A stretch of DNA of 64,000 bases from Methanomassiliicoccaceae archaeon COG_1 (GCA_028561875.1 JAQQTI010000001.1:496001-560000), one strand, 5' to 3'; shown: positions 53,056 to 62,712, counted from the stretch's first letter. The notes: generated from the letters alone by a model not told the origin. Numbers and translations are program-made.

Positions 53056-53845
53056 TTCCAGGTGGTCCCCGAGGACATCCCCTCTGGAGAGCAGGCCCCC
53101 GGCAAGGTGGACCTGACCCCGATGCTCAGGGCATACCAGACGCTCCTGGACAGGCTGTACTGGACTTCCGTATCGGCCAACAACGCCGCGGGTGCGGTTT
53201 GGAACATCTACGACCGCGCCGATGCCAAGGATTACGGTGTCAGCACCCTCATGTCCTCCAACGTCTACGATTCCGTGGTCCTGTCGGAGGGGATGAACGA
53301 GATCCTTACCCTGTCGGCCATGCAGCAGCTCGCCACTTACTACGATGCCAACGGCGACGACCTGAAGGACCTCCAGATAGGTCTGTACGGAGAGGGGATG
53401 GATGCGCCGTTCGTGAGAGGATCCATCCTCGACGAGTTCGGCAACACCGTCTACTCGGATGTTATCTTCACACCGTTCTTCCAGTCCGATTCCGTCGTGC
53501 TGGAAAGATGTATAGATTACACCGTGGACCAGAACTGCCTCGTTGCCGTGTGGACGGACGGCAGGGAACTGTCGTCGTGGTATGCGGATGCCATGAGGTC
53601 CGAGGGTTACGAGACCGCGTTCATCGAGAAGGGTTACACTTTCCAGATCACGCAGCTCGGCAAGTGCGATTCGACGGGGGAACATCCTGAAGACCGTCTG
53701 CATCGCCGCAGGAGCCATACTCTCGGTCCTCGGACTCGTGAGGAGGTCTCCCATACTTGTCATCGCGGGAATCGGACTCGTCGTGTTCGGGGTGTTCTTC
53801 TCCGGTACCGTTTGGAACTGGATAGCGAGGATGGTGAGGTTCTGA
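53056..53845 (+). pseudogene. Membrane-anchored protein fragment (copy B)
   Basis: Same sequence and same frameshift (G5 run at 53676-53680) as copy A at 46243-47032. The shared defect shows the mutation predates the duplication and is not a random sequencing error. Confidence 0.7.
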
Positions 53846-53919
53846 TGAGAGGAATCGAGAACGAGAATGCTCCCGGCACGACCGGGAGGAGGAAATGAAG
53901 AAACGAAGAAGGTAAAAGC

Positions 53920-54405
53920 ATGAAAACGATAAGGAATGGAGAGGCGAACCGTATGCTCGGGAAGTTGAAAGGATTGTTAGGCAGGAAGAAACAGCCTGTG
54001 GCATCCTTCAACAGTTTCGACGCATACAAGAGGTGCAGGCGCAACATTATGCGCATACACCACATGGTCATCGTGACCTCCGGAGAAGAAAGAGAGATAG
54101 GTCTTGAGGATGCCGTAATCAGCACCGCCGCTATCGACGGGCTGTGCGACAGAATCATGGACTGTCCCGACTGGATCTCCAAGGCCGCCATGGCCATCGA
54201 TTACATCGCCAACTTCCATCCCTTCGTCGAGGGCAACAAGAGAACATCGTTCGAACTGGCGGTACGTCTTCTCAGGAACGGCGGGTTAGAACTCGACGAC
54301 AACCACGAGACGTATCTGTTCATAAGGGACGTTGCTTCGGGAATGTACGACAGGGAAGAAGTAGAGGAATGGCTGAGGCGCAATACGCACGTCAGCATTC
54401 CTTGA
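53920..54405 (+). CDS. Fic/Doc-family protein (copy B)
   Basis: 161 residues, identical to copy A, with intact HPFVEGNKR motif. Two identical doses of one Fic gene within 7 kb point to a very recent duplication. Confidence 0.87.
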   Translation: MKTIRNGEANRMLGKLKGLLGRKKQPVASFNSFDAYKRCRRNIMRIHHMVIVTSGEEREIGLEDAVISTAAIDGLCDRIMDCPDWISKAAMAIDYIANFHPFVEGNKRTSFELAVRLLRNGGLELDDNHETYLFIRDVASGMYDREEVEEWLRRNTHVSIP

Positions 54406-54532
54406 GTTTTCCCATGACGTAGGGGTAATCTCTGATGTCTTTCTCGATTACTTCGTCGGGAATGTCGTATTCCAGACCACCGAACGAAGGAACGTCCTTC
54501 GGGTCGGCGATCTTCTCTGATTTCCCAAACAT
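54392..54532 (-). CDS. 46-residue protein convergent with fic (copy B)
   Basis: Same as copy A: acidic, own TATA-like element on the minus strand at 54553-54562, 14-base overlap with the fic 3' end. Confidence 0.5.
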   Translation of the reverse strand: MFGKSEKIADPKDVPSFGGLEYDIPDEVIEKDIRDYPYVMGKLKEC

Positions 54533-54646
54533 ACCTGTACCTAACCTGTGCGGTTTTATAAAGGTATCATCGGGAAAGGCCTTCGGGATTGCTTGTTACT
54601 GATTCTGAGACGGAGTCGCATGGTAACATGGCTGATTTATCGGATT

Positions 54647-55769
54647 TATAGTATCTTACCTAACTAATTTAAATAATTCCGCATAAAGATCTGAACGGCC
54701 AGTTTTTGGAGTATGTGGACTTCGAAGCTTCCGACTCGAATCTTTCGGTAAGAACCGAGATCATATGGTCCAGATCGCGGAATGAGGTTTTGGACACCGT
54801 ACGTTTCAACGTCTTCCAGATGAATTCGACGGGATTGAACTGGGGACTGTACGGGGGAAGGAACATCAGACGGATGTCCAGTTCCGAAGCGCATGCGGCC
54901 GCGGCCTTGGAGTGATGGACCGGGCGGTTGTCCAGAACCATCAATATCGGCAGATCCGAACCGCATTCGCGGCGTACGTCCTCCAGGAAGGAGCACATGT
55001 CCTCGGTCTTGGAGGATGGGGGGAATGTTATGACAGGCCTCCCCCCGTTTATGGGATAGAATCCGAATGCGTTCGCCCTCAGCTTATCCGTGTTCTTCTC
55101 GCACCTCGGCTTATCGGGGGACCGGAGGCGGACGGTGTTGGATACGGTCTGCGGGGAGGATTCGTCCCGGAATCCGAGAATGAACGGGCGGCCCTTCAGA
55201 CCATCCAGAGCATCGCGGAGGTTTTTTTTAAACGGGCTTCGGCATCGTCCGGGCGCCTGTGATCCCCGGGATAGGGTCTCGCATGATGCAGGCCGAGTCT
55301 CTTCAGTATGATATGCACCTGTTTCTCGGTGTAATCGACTCCGTAATCGTGTTTGATCAGCAGACGTACCGAACGGGTGTCCATGGGCTGTAGCTCTAAT
55401 GCTGAACGTATCTTCGCCTTCTGCTCATCGGTGAGACGGGCCTTCGGACCGCCGGTGTAGCCGGGAACGAGCCCGGCGAATCCGGACTCGTTCCATCTCC
55501 GTTGGACCTCGTAGGCCGTGGGTTCGGTCATCCCCGATGCAGCCGAAGCCTCAGCGACCGTGAATCCGCGGTAACGCATGCGTACGAACATCAGATTGCG
55601 CTCGAAGGCCCTCGCTTTCGCGACTGTGAGATCCTCGCCGGCAACGAAGAGACCGGCTTCTCCATTGAGGTGCTCCGGAGCGATGCGCTTGATTATCTGG
55701 TACTTCTCGGGCCTGGCCATATGTGTATATGGCATCAATTACTTAAAACAGTTAGGTAAGATACTATAT
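54647..55769 (-). mobile_element. IS630-family element, copy 4
   Basis: 1123 bp, ends as in copy 2. One residue change in the first transposase frame (GEAGLFV where the others have GEADLFV). Confidence 0.93.
54669..55738 (-). CDS. IS630 transposase, copy 4
   Basis: First frame 55738-55196, A8 slip site 55222-55229, DDE frame ending at 54669. Apparently intact. Confidence 0.88.
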
Positions 55770-55979
55770 ATTTTACCCAAACTTAACTCAAAGTTGTGAA
55801 TCATCCGGTTACATCTTCATACTGACCTCGCCACCAAGGGCGATCGAGAATCGGATTTTCTGAGATATGGCGAAAAGCAGAAGTGTCCCGGTCGGATGTT
55901 CGGGTTGTGACAAAAACTCCTTGCGACTGGGACGGAACTCCCCAGTCCTAACGACAATATATCGGTTCCGACCGGACCC

Positions 55980-56171
55980 GTGAAAACAGTGGAGCATTAT
56001 CTCGGTTCCACGGGTGTTTTGGATTTCGTAGACGGATTCAAGAGCCGCGGCGTACCAATGGGCAGGACCCTCGTGGCGGTACGCACACACATTCCCATGG
56101 GGAGCAATTCCATGAACAGATGTTCCGAACGGCTTTTGGATCCCGAGTTTGACAATTACGAAATGAATTGA
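55980..56171 (+). pseudogene. IS1634-like transposase N-terminal remnant
   Basis: A frame from GTG 55980 reads VEHYLGSTGVLDFVDGFKSRG, then HIPMGSNSMNRCSERLLDPEF, like the second block of IS1634 N-terminal regions, and stops at 56171; frames after it (to ~56275) are broken. The flanks between 55770 and 56538 hold nothing else recognised, except a doubled TGAGGGGATAA at 56414-56424 and 56427-56437. Confidence 0.5.
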
Positions 56172-56538
56172 CCCAGCGTCCGCTGAAGATTCAAGAAGAT
56201 CTATGGGGAAAAACAGGATGCTGGCCAAGCGGAATGATAAACGTTTTACCGAGTGGTCGGACGGTTTTGTCCACCACACTTTTTCATGTACAGACAGACA
56301 CCGGGGGGCCGCGCGAGTGACATATATATCTTAACCCCTGGCCTTTCAAGGGGGTTTTGAGGAGTCGATTGTCTTTCTTCACCAATGTCATGGGAGAAAA
56401 CGGACAAACCTTGAGGGGATAACTGAGGGGATAAAACATCAACGATTATGCCTGTTTTTTACAAGGTCTTATTTGGAACACTTACCTAAAGTCAGATTAA
56501 GTTATATCCCATACTCCCATTATCACCTTATAGGTATT

Positions 56539-57993
56539 ATGAAAGATTTGAGCGCTCTCGTAAAGGAACTGATTGATCATCAAATCGAACAGCAATGGCT
56601 GGAATACAAACATAATACCAATGAACCATCCATGATCGGCGAGCGCATTAGTGCGATAGCGAATAGTACTGCGATGTTGGGACGCTCTTGCGGATATATC
56701 ATATGGGGGGTCGACGATGTTTCCAATGAAATAGTGGGAACCGAATTCAAACCTGAGACTCAAAAGGTAAAAGGACAGGAATTGAAAAGCTGGCTGCATA
56801 ACAATCTGTCTGGTAATGCCGAGTTCAAGTTCGATGAAACGACTGTGGATGATCATCGTATGGTAATTCTAACAATCTATGCTTCGAAACAACATCCCGT
56901 AGCGTTCCAGAATTGTAAATGTATCCGTGACGGCAGTTATACGAATAAACTGATGGATAGGCCGCAGATGGCATCCAGATTATGGTTCGCATTGAACAGC
57001 CAGAGAGCAGAGATGATGGCAGCTACGGAAGACTGCACTCCGGAGGAAGTACGCCGTCTTTTGGCCTACGATTCTTTCCTGACAATGCTCAACCTACCTG
57101 ATCCCACGAGCGAACAGTCACTCATGGATCTGTTGGCAGATAATGACGTAATTGCAAAGCAGGACAACGGACTTTATACAGTGACAGTACTCGGTGCATT
57201 ATTGTTCGCCAAGGATCTTTCCAAGTTCGACAGGCTCCGGCGTAAAGCGCTTCGTATAGTCAAATACAACGGCACTTCCAAATCGGATATAGCCCGCCAA
57301 GAGCAGGATGTCAGAGGATACGCTATAGGATTCGAAGACAACATACGCACACTGATGCTCATGTTACCTTCATCCGAGATTATTACAACAGGCAAAGCAG
57401 AGCTAAAGGAACAGTATTCCGTTGTTGCAATAAGAGAGATCCTTGCAAACGCAATGATCCATCAGGAACTGGGGGTTTCCGGGATGAATCTGGCCACAGA
57501 GGTCTTCAGTAATCGTGTGGAAATATCCAACCCTGGTTCGATCCTTGTCGACAAAGAAAGACTCATCGATGCAGCGCCTAGATCAAGGAACGAAAGAATA
57601 GCAGCCATGATGCGCAGGGTGAAACTCTGCGAAGAATTGGGAAGTGGTTGGGATAAAATCGTGGAATCATGTGAGAGAGGGATGTTCCCTGTACCGACAG
57701 TATATTCCGATGATAACGGCACCAGAGTAGTTCTGACTGCTCCAACACCATATGCCAATATGAGTACAGAAGAGCGCTTATGGAACTGTTACATGCACGC
57801 CTGTTCCTGTTTTTCCAAAGGCGGATATCTTACCAACGCATCTTTACGTGAGCGTTTCGGTTTGGAAACGAACAACAGCAATACAGTTCAGATGTCCAAT
57901 CTGATTAAGGAAGCAAAATACAAAAACCTGATCAAGACGGTCGATGAGAACACATCGACGCGTATGTTCAGATATGTTCCGTTTTGGGCTTGA
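56539..57993 (+). CDS. AlbA_2/HATPase_c_4 (Schlafen-like) protein no. 3
   Basis: 484 residues from ATG 56539 (MKDLSALVKELIDHQ), chosen over an upstream TTG because an AT-rich TATATC element lies at 56504-56510 and the domain begins here. The AlbA_2 domain has WLEYKHNTN and GYIIWGVDDVSNE; the ATPase part has IREILANAMIHQEL, FSNRVEISNPG and LGSGWDKIVES (GSG loop); a C-terminal winged region with LREFGLETN-type sequence ends the protein. Base composition is more AT-rich than its surroundings, a sign of transfer. An 18-bp repeat lies just downstream. Confidence 0.85.
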   Translation: MKDLSALVKELIDHQIEQQWLEYKHNTNEPSMIGERISAIANSTAMLGRSCGYIIWGVDDVSNEIVGTEFKPETQKVKGQELKSWLHNNLSGNAEFKFDETTVDDHRMVILTIYASKQHPVAFQNCKCIRDGSYTNKLMDRPQMASRLWFALNSQRAEMMAATEDCTPEEVRRLLAYDSFLTMLNLPDPTSEQSLMDLLADNDVIAKQDNGLYTVTVLGALLFAKDLSKFDRLRRKALRIVKYNGTSKSDIARQEQDVRGYAIGFEDNIRTLMLMLPSSEIITTGKAELKEQYSVVAIREILANAMIHQELGVSGMNLATEVFSNRVEISNPGSILVDKERLIDAAPRSRNERIAAMMRRVKLCEELGSGWDKIVESCERGMFPVPTVYSDDNGTRVVLTAPTPYANMSTEERLWNCYMHACSCFSKGGYLTNASLRERFGLETNNSNTVQMSNLIKEAKYKNLIKTVDENTSTRMFRYVPFWA

Positions 57994-58001
57994 TTCGGGG
58001 T

Positions 58002-58019
58002 GCTTAATGGGTGCTTAAT
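58002..58019 (+). repeat. 18-bp direct repeat, left copy
   Basis: GCTTAATGGGTGCTTAAT, itself two GCTTAAT heptamers four bases apart (11-base period), eight bases after the AlbA gene 3 stop. Confidence 0.85.
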
Positions 58020-58117
58020 TGACCGTCTATTAGTAGTCAAAAAACGCTTCTAAATCGATGTTGTTTATAAAACGATTTGCAAAAAACCTGAAAATGATGA
58101 AAAACACAATAAATTTT

Positions 58118-58135
58118 GCTTAATGGGTGCTTAAT
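58118..58135 (+). repeat. 18-bp direct repeat, right copy
   Basis: Same 18 bases; it ends exactly where the decayed IS1634 transposase on the minus strand loses its family-like sequence. Confidence 0.85.
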
Positions 58136-58764
58136 ACGACCATGGCATCTTCGGGCAGAAGATGCCTGATCTGTCCGAAGGTATCCTCGAAATGCGTGAC
58201 ATCCAGCATGTTCCCTGCATTCACCGTCAATCCCACAGGCATGCCGGATTCCCTGTCCATGCTCAGCCCTATGGTCACCTGAGGTCTGTCCGGACGGTGG
58301 TCCCTGGAATATCCTACCCTGACAATACCCTGCTGAGGGGCCTCGAAGAACAGCGACGTCCGATCCATGAAGACGGTGTCCGTCCTCACGCCGTACTGCT
58401 TCTTCAAAACCTTCCCGAGATACCTCACGATGGTATCGGAGTTCTCCCCGAGCCTGTCCACCGTACGGTACAGGGACCTCGGTGCGTTCGCACCGAGCCC
58501 GTATTCCCCGCGGATCACGTCCTCCTCGAGGATCCTGTCGATCCTGCTGACGGAAATACCTGTCATCTCCACGGAATTGGCCACCAAAGCGGCAGCCTCG
58601 GCGGCCACCGAATTGCCCTGGGCCCTCTTCAGTCCGTCGAGAAAGACATCCAATCCCGTGTCCGCGAACACTGCATCCACCACGGTCTTGTTGCCCATGG
58701 TCATGGTGACGTTTTCATTCGGTTCCGGTATCCCTGCGTGTATCTTGTTCCTGTAACGGGTCAA
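58120..58764 (-). pseudogene. IS1634-family transposase, N-terminal part, cut at an 18-bp repeat
   Basis: About 210 residues with IS1634 features: KTVVDAVFADTGLDVFLDGL, LYRTVDRLGENSDTIVRYLG, VFMDRTSLFFEAP (first catalytic Asp), RPQVTIGLSMDRESGMPVG (second region), then MLDVTHFEDTF. It breaks off after EDAMVV at 58136, where the 18-bp repeat begins. The C-terminal half is missing. Confidence 0.8.
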
Positions 58765-58812
58765 AACCTATCCTTTTCCCGCCAAACACACAGGCGCTCG
58801 AACCGTACATTT

Positions 58813-59460
58813 ATGTTCTTGCAAAGATACAGGAAAGACGGCCACGGGGTCTGTTTGCGTTTGGTCACAAGAACAATCCCGTGACCGCTTATGACCTTTT
58901 GCCAGCAATCCGAGTATGGCATCGACACTCGAAATTACTCTACTCCGTAAGTGTCAAATGCGGGTTTGGATCCGAACGTGAGGAAGGAGTTGGGATTGGA
59001 TTCGGGGCTTTCACAGAGGACTGTAAACGTGCCGTTTCCCTCATCGGGGACCATAGCGATGAGATAATCGTGAAACTGTGGGAAGGATTGGATTCGAGAT
59101 ACCGTTTCGAGAACACGGACGTGAACATGGACGGTTCCGCGGTCGTTGCGAACGGCCCCGAAGCGGTTTACGAGGATCATCGAAAGGAACAGGCGCAAAC
59201 AGGCGACCTGCAGCAATTGGAATCCGATCCCGAGGGAGGTCTTCGAGAACATCAGGTCCGATTTCGCCAGAAACAGTGTGATTCCGGCTTGATTTGGCCC
59301 CGGGAATCGCAAGGGTCCGACGTCGGCATATGGCGTGAGCCATGTCTCCGTGCAAGTGGCGAATGGCACCGACTTCGATCAAAGTGGCGAGGTCGGGCCA
59401 TACGGCCCCGGACACGGACGTACGGCGCCCGTCCAGCATGGATGGGGGAGAGGATTTTTC
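58813..59460 (+). pseudogene. Second IS1634-like transposase remnant, plus strand
   Basis: ATG 58813 encodes MFLQRYRKDGHGVCLRLV, the typical N-terminus, and stops after 23 codons. Another frame then carries AVSLIGDHSDEIIVKLWEGL and YRFENTDVNMDGSAVV, matching the same block as in the minus-strand remnant (LGENSDTIVRYLG ... VFMDRTS). Several frameshifts; dead. It diverges from the previous remnant, so a different element. Confidence 0.65.
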
Positions 59461-59463
59461 GGA

Positions 59464-59506
59464 TTCATTATCTATTCATTATACACTTCATTATCTACAT
59501 CGATAC
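59464..59506 (+). repeat. 43-bp perfect direct repeat, left copy
   Basis: Begins TTCATTATCTATTCATTAT and ends CATCGATAC; identical to 60870-60912. Internally it repeats TTCATTAT three times. Confidence 0.92.
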
Positions 59507-59533
59507 ATCTGCATACACAATTCACAGAATCCG

Positions 59534-60847
59534 TCAGAAATCCCCATGCACGATCCATACCCCGTCGCGGTATGATCCTTTCCTTTCGACATACCCTGCC
59601 TTGCGGAGAGCGGGTACGATCTTTCCCACGGTGGAGCGCCCGAGGCCGATCATAGCAGAGATCTGATCGAGAGAGCGATCAGGATGTTCCTTCATCGCGG
59701 CTAAGACCAGCAGCTCGTTGTCTGTAAGTTTTCTGACGGGCGCGCCTTCGCGATACTTGGACACGTTCCTCTTGTTGGAGAATGTCAACGTCACTACGAT
59801 CGTTCCTCCGGAAAAATCGTATGCATTCTCTCCGTAGGCTTTTGTGACTACCGGAACACCGTGCCCGGTATGTTCACTTAGTCCGACGGATATGAATATC
59901 CTCATCAGGGATTCGTTCACGGGCATGCTCTGACCCCTGAAGAAGGCTTCTCTAGACAGCCAATACGGCTTGTCTCCGTATGAGATGATTTCAAGGCGGT
60001 CATCGAAGATGTGCACCGCAGGGGGGATCTGCCCCATCCAGTTATTGTGAACGCACGCGTTTACCCAAGCTTCTTTGAACGCGGGGAAATCGAAAAGGTT
60101 CCCTTCCTTACGAACGGGCCCGGTGACGTCCACAAATCTTTCATTCAGAGATTCAACATAATCCATGGCCAAGTGAATCTCCTTCAACAAAGATTCGTTC
60201 CCGAAATCTTTCCTTAAGGAGAGTTTTGTGCGGTCCAGTCCACCGAATACTGCTACCATCAGGGGGTGTCTGTTCTGATCGGAAAGAATCTCTGCCTGGA
60301 TGTTGAATTTGCCCTCGGAGTTCACCAATCCGATGCTTTCGAAGAATGCCCTATCATCCCTGACAGTCATGCCACGCTTCTTCAGAATGTCTAGGAGTTG
60401 CGTGAACTCGAGACCCTGATTGCCGCTCTGCGTATCTCTGAGAAGGTCCCCCGAGCTTAGTAGCATCTTGCGGAGATCCAGGTTGGTTGCTTTGTGATCT
60501 TCCTCTCCAGAGCGGATGTATGCCACTGATTTATACAGGTAAGGGCGGTCATGGGCTTCCACATGCACCGATATGTACTTCCTCCCATCATCAGATTCTA
60601 GAACTTCAACAGAAGGCGTGATGTGCGGATCGATAGAGTTAAAAACGGCCTGGGTTAGTTCTCTCAAAGTGTTTTTTCCGATATCCTGTCCTATGACGTC
60701 TCCGTTGTTCCTGACTCCGAAATAGACCTGCGCCCTGCAATGCTTGTTAAGCATGGCGGTAATCGATTTTAACGACTTGTCTAGCTCGGTAGTGCGTTCT
60801 TTGAATTCCTTGTATTCGTCCTCTCTGCCCAGGTTCGTCATGCGCAT
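59534..60847 (-). CDS. AlbA_2/HATPase_c_4 (Schlafen-like) protein no. 4
   Basis: 437 residues from ATG 60847. AlbA_2 domain with EDEYKEFKERTTELDKSL, AQVYFGVRNNGDVIGQDIG and YIRSGEEDHKA; ATPase-like part with FKEAWVNACVHNNW, DDRLEIISYG and LSEHTGHGVPVV (GHG where others have GSG); C-terminal winged helix SLDQISAMIGLGRSTVGKIV. The gene lies between two identical 43-bp AT-rich repeats in direct orientation. The right repeat overlaps its upstream promoter zone, so the left one may be a target-site or recombination product. Confidence 0.86.
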   Translation of the reverse strand: MRMTNLGREDEYKEFKERTTELDKSLKSITAMLNKHCRAQVYFGVRNNGDVIGQDIGKNTLRELTQAVFNSIDPHITPSVEVLESDDGRKYISVHVEAHDRPYLYKSVAYIRSGEEDHKATNLDLRKMLLSSGDLLRDTQSGNQGLEFTQLLDILKKRGMTVRDDRAFFESIGLVNSEGKFNIQAEILSDQNRHPLMVAVFGGLDRTKLSLRKDFGNESLLKEIHLAMDYVESLNERFVDVTGPVRKEGNLFDFPAFKEAWVNACVHNNWMGQIPPAVHIFDDRLEIISYGDKPYWLSREAFFRGQSMPVNESLMRIFISVGLSEHTGHGVPVVTKAYGENAYDFSGGTIVVTLTFSNKRNVSKYREGAPVRKLTDNELLVLAAMKEHPDRSLDQISAMIGLGRSTVGKIVPALRKAGYVERKGSYRDGVWIVHGDF

Positions 60848-60869
60848 TCATTATCTATTCAATATATAT

Positions 60870-60912
60870 TTCATTATCTATTCATTATACACTTCATTAT
60901 CTACATCGATAC
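60870..60912 (+). repeat. 43-bp perfect direct repeat, right copy
   Basis: Partner of 59464-59506, 23 bases upstream of AlbA gene 4. Further TTCATTATCTATTCA-like bases precede it (60847-60861), so the promoter zone holds an array of the same short motif. Confidence 0.92.
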
Positions 60913-61365
60913 GTCGCGGTCGGGAAGAAGAGCGCACTGCGTGTTGCATCGACCGCGGCCCGATCGTGCTGCGAAGGATTGGACCATCGCCTGATTCGAA
61001 TGGAATGGCGGAGACCCGGTGGCCCGCATCGGTTAATGGGTTCCGACCGGCGGGAGCCCTTGCCGGGTCGTGAAGCGAACACGTCCGTAAGGGGCCCGAC
61101 ATCGGAGGGGCGGAGCGCCTGCTCGGAATCGGGCCGGTGGAGCGGTGGTGATGAGGTGGCGCTGGTACCGCATCGCCGCCACGGCGCCGGGCGCGAGCCG
61201 CCGGTCCAGGGCTGGGCGAACGGCCTCATCGCCCGCACGCTATGGTCCGACCGGATGTCTTGCGAGGGCGGATCCGGGCCTCGCAGGCATGCGCCTGCCG
61301 GCTCGGGCCCGCCCCATCGATCCGTCCGATGGTCTCGTTCCCGTCGGCCGCGGGGTGAGTGCTTT
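60913..61365. other. GC-rich intergenic region, nothing recognised
   Basis: About 450 bases between the island and rpoD with high GC. Long frames exist only because stops are rare at this composition; their translations are low-complexity. No tRNA, SRP or RNase P signature was found by eye. In many archaea rpl18e or a tRNA follows rpoD; neither is here. Confidence 0.35.
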
Positions 61366-62307
61366 TCAAAACATGCCCTCCGAGGGGCCGGAGGGCCCGC
61401 CCGCGGCGGGCTCCTCCTCCTCGGCGGGCACCGGCACGTACTCCGATGGGGGATGCGGCCCGGGTTCGTCTAGGCGGTCAATCCCGTCGGCGAACTCGTC
61501 CGCCTCGGACCTGAGGATCTCCACGGCCTTGTCAAGCACCTGCCTCGCGGTGAGCGAGCCGTCGGTCTCGTACTTGAAGAGGAACGAGGTCTCGTCCCAG
61601 GTGATCCTGACGGCCTCCCTCAGGACGGGGTCGTCCTCCACGGCCTTGCCGTAGGTGCAGGCGCGCAGCTCGTCGGCGACCCTCAGCACCCCGCCCTCCG
61701 TGTCGAAGAGCCCGGGGTACTGGGCGGCGGCCTCGACGACGTTCTCGCGGGACGCCGTCGACGCGTCGACCTCGACCCTCGGCAGGTGGGAGTACCCGAC
61801 GCCGAAGGCGGCCTGCCATTTGACGTGCTCCCTCGCCGTCCCCATGACGGCGGTGGCGTAGATCAGAACGGCCTGGGAGCTGGTGAGCTCCACGATGGGG
61901 ATGAACTCGTCCTTCACCTTGAGGGACGGGTCGCCCAGGGGGATCAGGTCACCGGACATGACGGTGCCGGGGCCCTCCCTGTTCAGGCTGTACATGATGG
62001 TGCAGTGGGGGCACCCCTCGCCGTGGCAGTCGGGACACTGCCCCTGGAAGGTGAACATGCCGTATTCGGTGGGGACGGGGATGAGCCCGAGCCTGTGCGC
62101 GACGACCTCGTCGAAGAGGGACGTTACGGACTCGAACTCCTTGTCGTCCTGCATGATGGGACCGAGATGGAACTCCACCTTGTCGATCGCCATCTTGGGA
62201 ATGTCCTGGAGCATGGTGCGCCGGAGGGCGTTGGCCATCGCGGGGGACGAGTCCCTGAGGATGAACTCGGCCCTCCTGTCCTCCATCTCGACAACCTCTA
62301 TCTGCAT
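61366..62307 (-). CDS. rpoD: DNA-directed RNA polymerase subunit D (Rpo3)
   Basis: 313 residues. N-terminal dimerisation part (SPAMANALRRTMLQDIPKMAID), then an iron-sulfur-type cysteine set CPDCHGEGCPHC, and the alpha-motif end KYETDGSLTARQVLDKAVEIL. The last 50 residues are an acidic, proline-rich extension (PVPAEEEEPAAGGP). Last gene of the r-protein operon, 12 bases after rps11. Confidence 0.95.
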   Translation of the reverse strand: MQIEVVEMEDRRAEFILRDSSPAMANALRRTMLQDIPKMAIDKVEFHLGPIMQDDKEFESVTSLFDEVVAHRLGLIPVPTEYGMFTFQGQCPDCHGEGCPHCTIMYSLNREGPGTVMSGDLIPLGDPSLKVKDEFIPIVELTSSQAVLIYATAVMGTAREHVKWQAAFGVGYSHLPRVEVDASTASRENVVEAAAQYPGLFDTEGGVLRVADELRACTYGKAVEDDPVLREAVRITWDETSFLFKYETDGSLTARQVLDKAVEILRSEADEFADGIDRLDEPGPHPPSEYVPVPAEEEEPAAGGPSGPSEGMF

Positions 62308-62319
62308 GACGGAGCCCCC

Positions 62320-62712
62320 TCAGACCCTGCGCCCTCTGCGTCCGCCCTTCGGTTTGGTCCCGTCGTGGGGGATGGGCGTGACGTCCTCGATGCGGCCGAT
62401 CCTGAGGCCGGCCCTGGAGAGGGCGCGGATCGCGGCCTGCGCGCCGGGCCCGGGCGAGGTGGACTTGTTCCCCCCCGGGGCCCTGACCTTGACGTGGATG
62501 GCGTTGATGCCCTTCTCTGCCGCGGTCTCGGCGATCCTCTCGGCGGCCTTCTGGGCGGCGTACGGGGACGACTCGTCCTTGGCCTGCTTGACGATCATCC
62601 CGCCGGTCACCTGCGCGAGCGTCTCGGCGCCGGTGATGTCGGTGAGGGTGATCATGATGTTGTTGTAGCTCGCGTAGATGTTCGCGATTCCCCATTTGGT
62701 TGCGTCTGCCAT
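62320..62712 (-). CDS. rps11: Ribosomal protein uS11
   Basis: 130 residues; [39 protein letters not shown], and a basic tail GGRRGRRV are typical of archaeal S11, which lines the platform of the small subunit. ATG 62712 shares one base with the rps4 stop. Confidence 0.97.
   Translation of the reverse strand: MADATKWGIANIYASYNNIMITLTDITGAETLAQVTGGMIVKQAKDESSPYAAQKAAERIAETAAEKGINAIHVKVRAPGGNKSTSPGPGAQAAIRALSRAGLRIGRIEDVTPIPHDGTKPKGGRRGRRV

Larger units (their letters stand above)
51953..55769. repeat. 3.8-kb duplicated block, copy B (IS630-cargo-IS630)
   Basis: Second copy of 45118-48956, shorter by the 22-bp deletion in its left IS. Confidence 0.93.

Noticed and set aside
60913-61365. Possible stable RNA (SRP or RNase P) between the island and rpoD
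   Set aside because: None of the conserved signatures could be found on either strand by eye.
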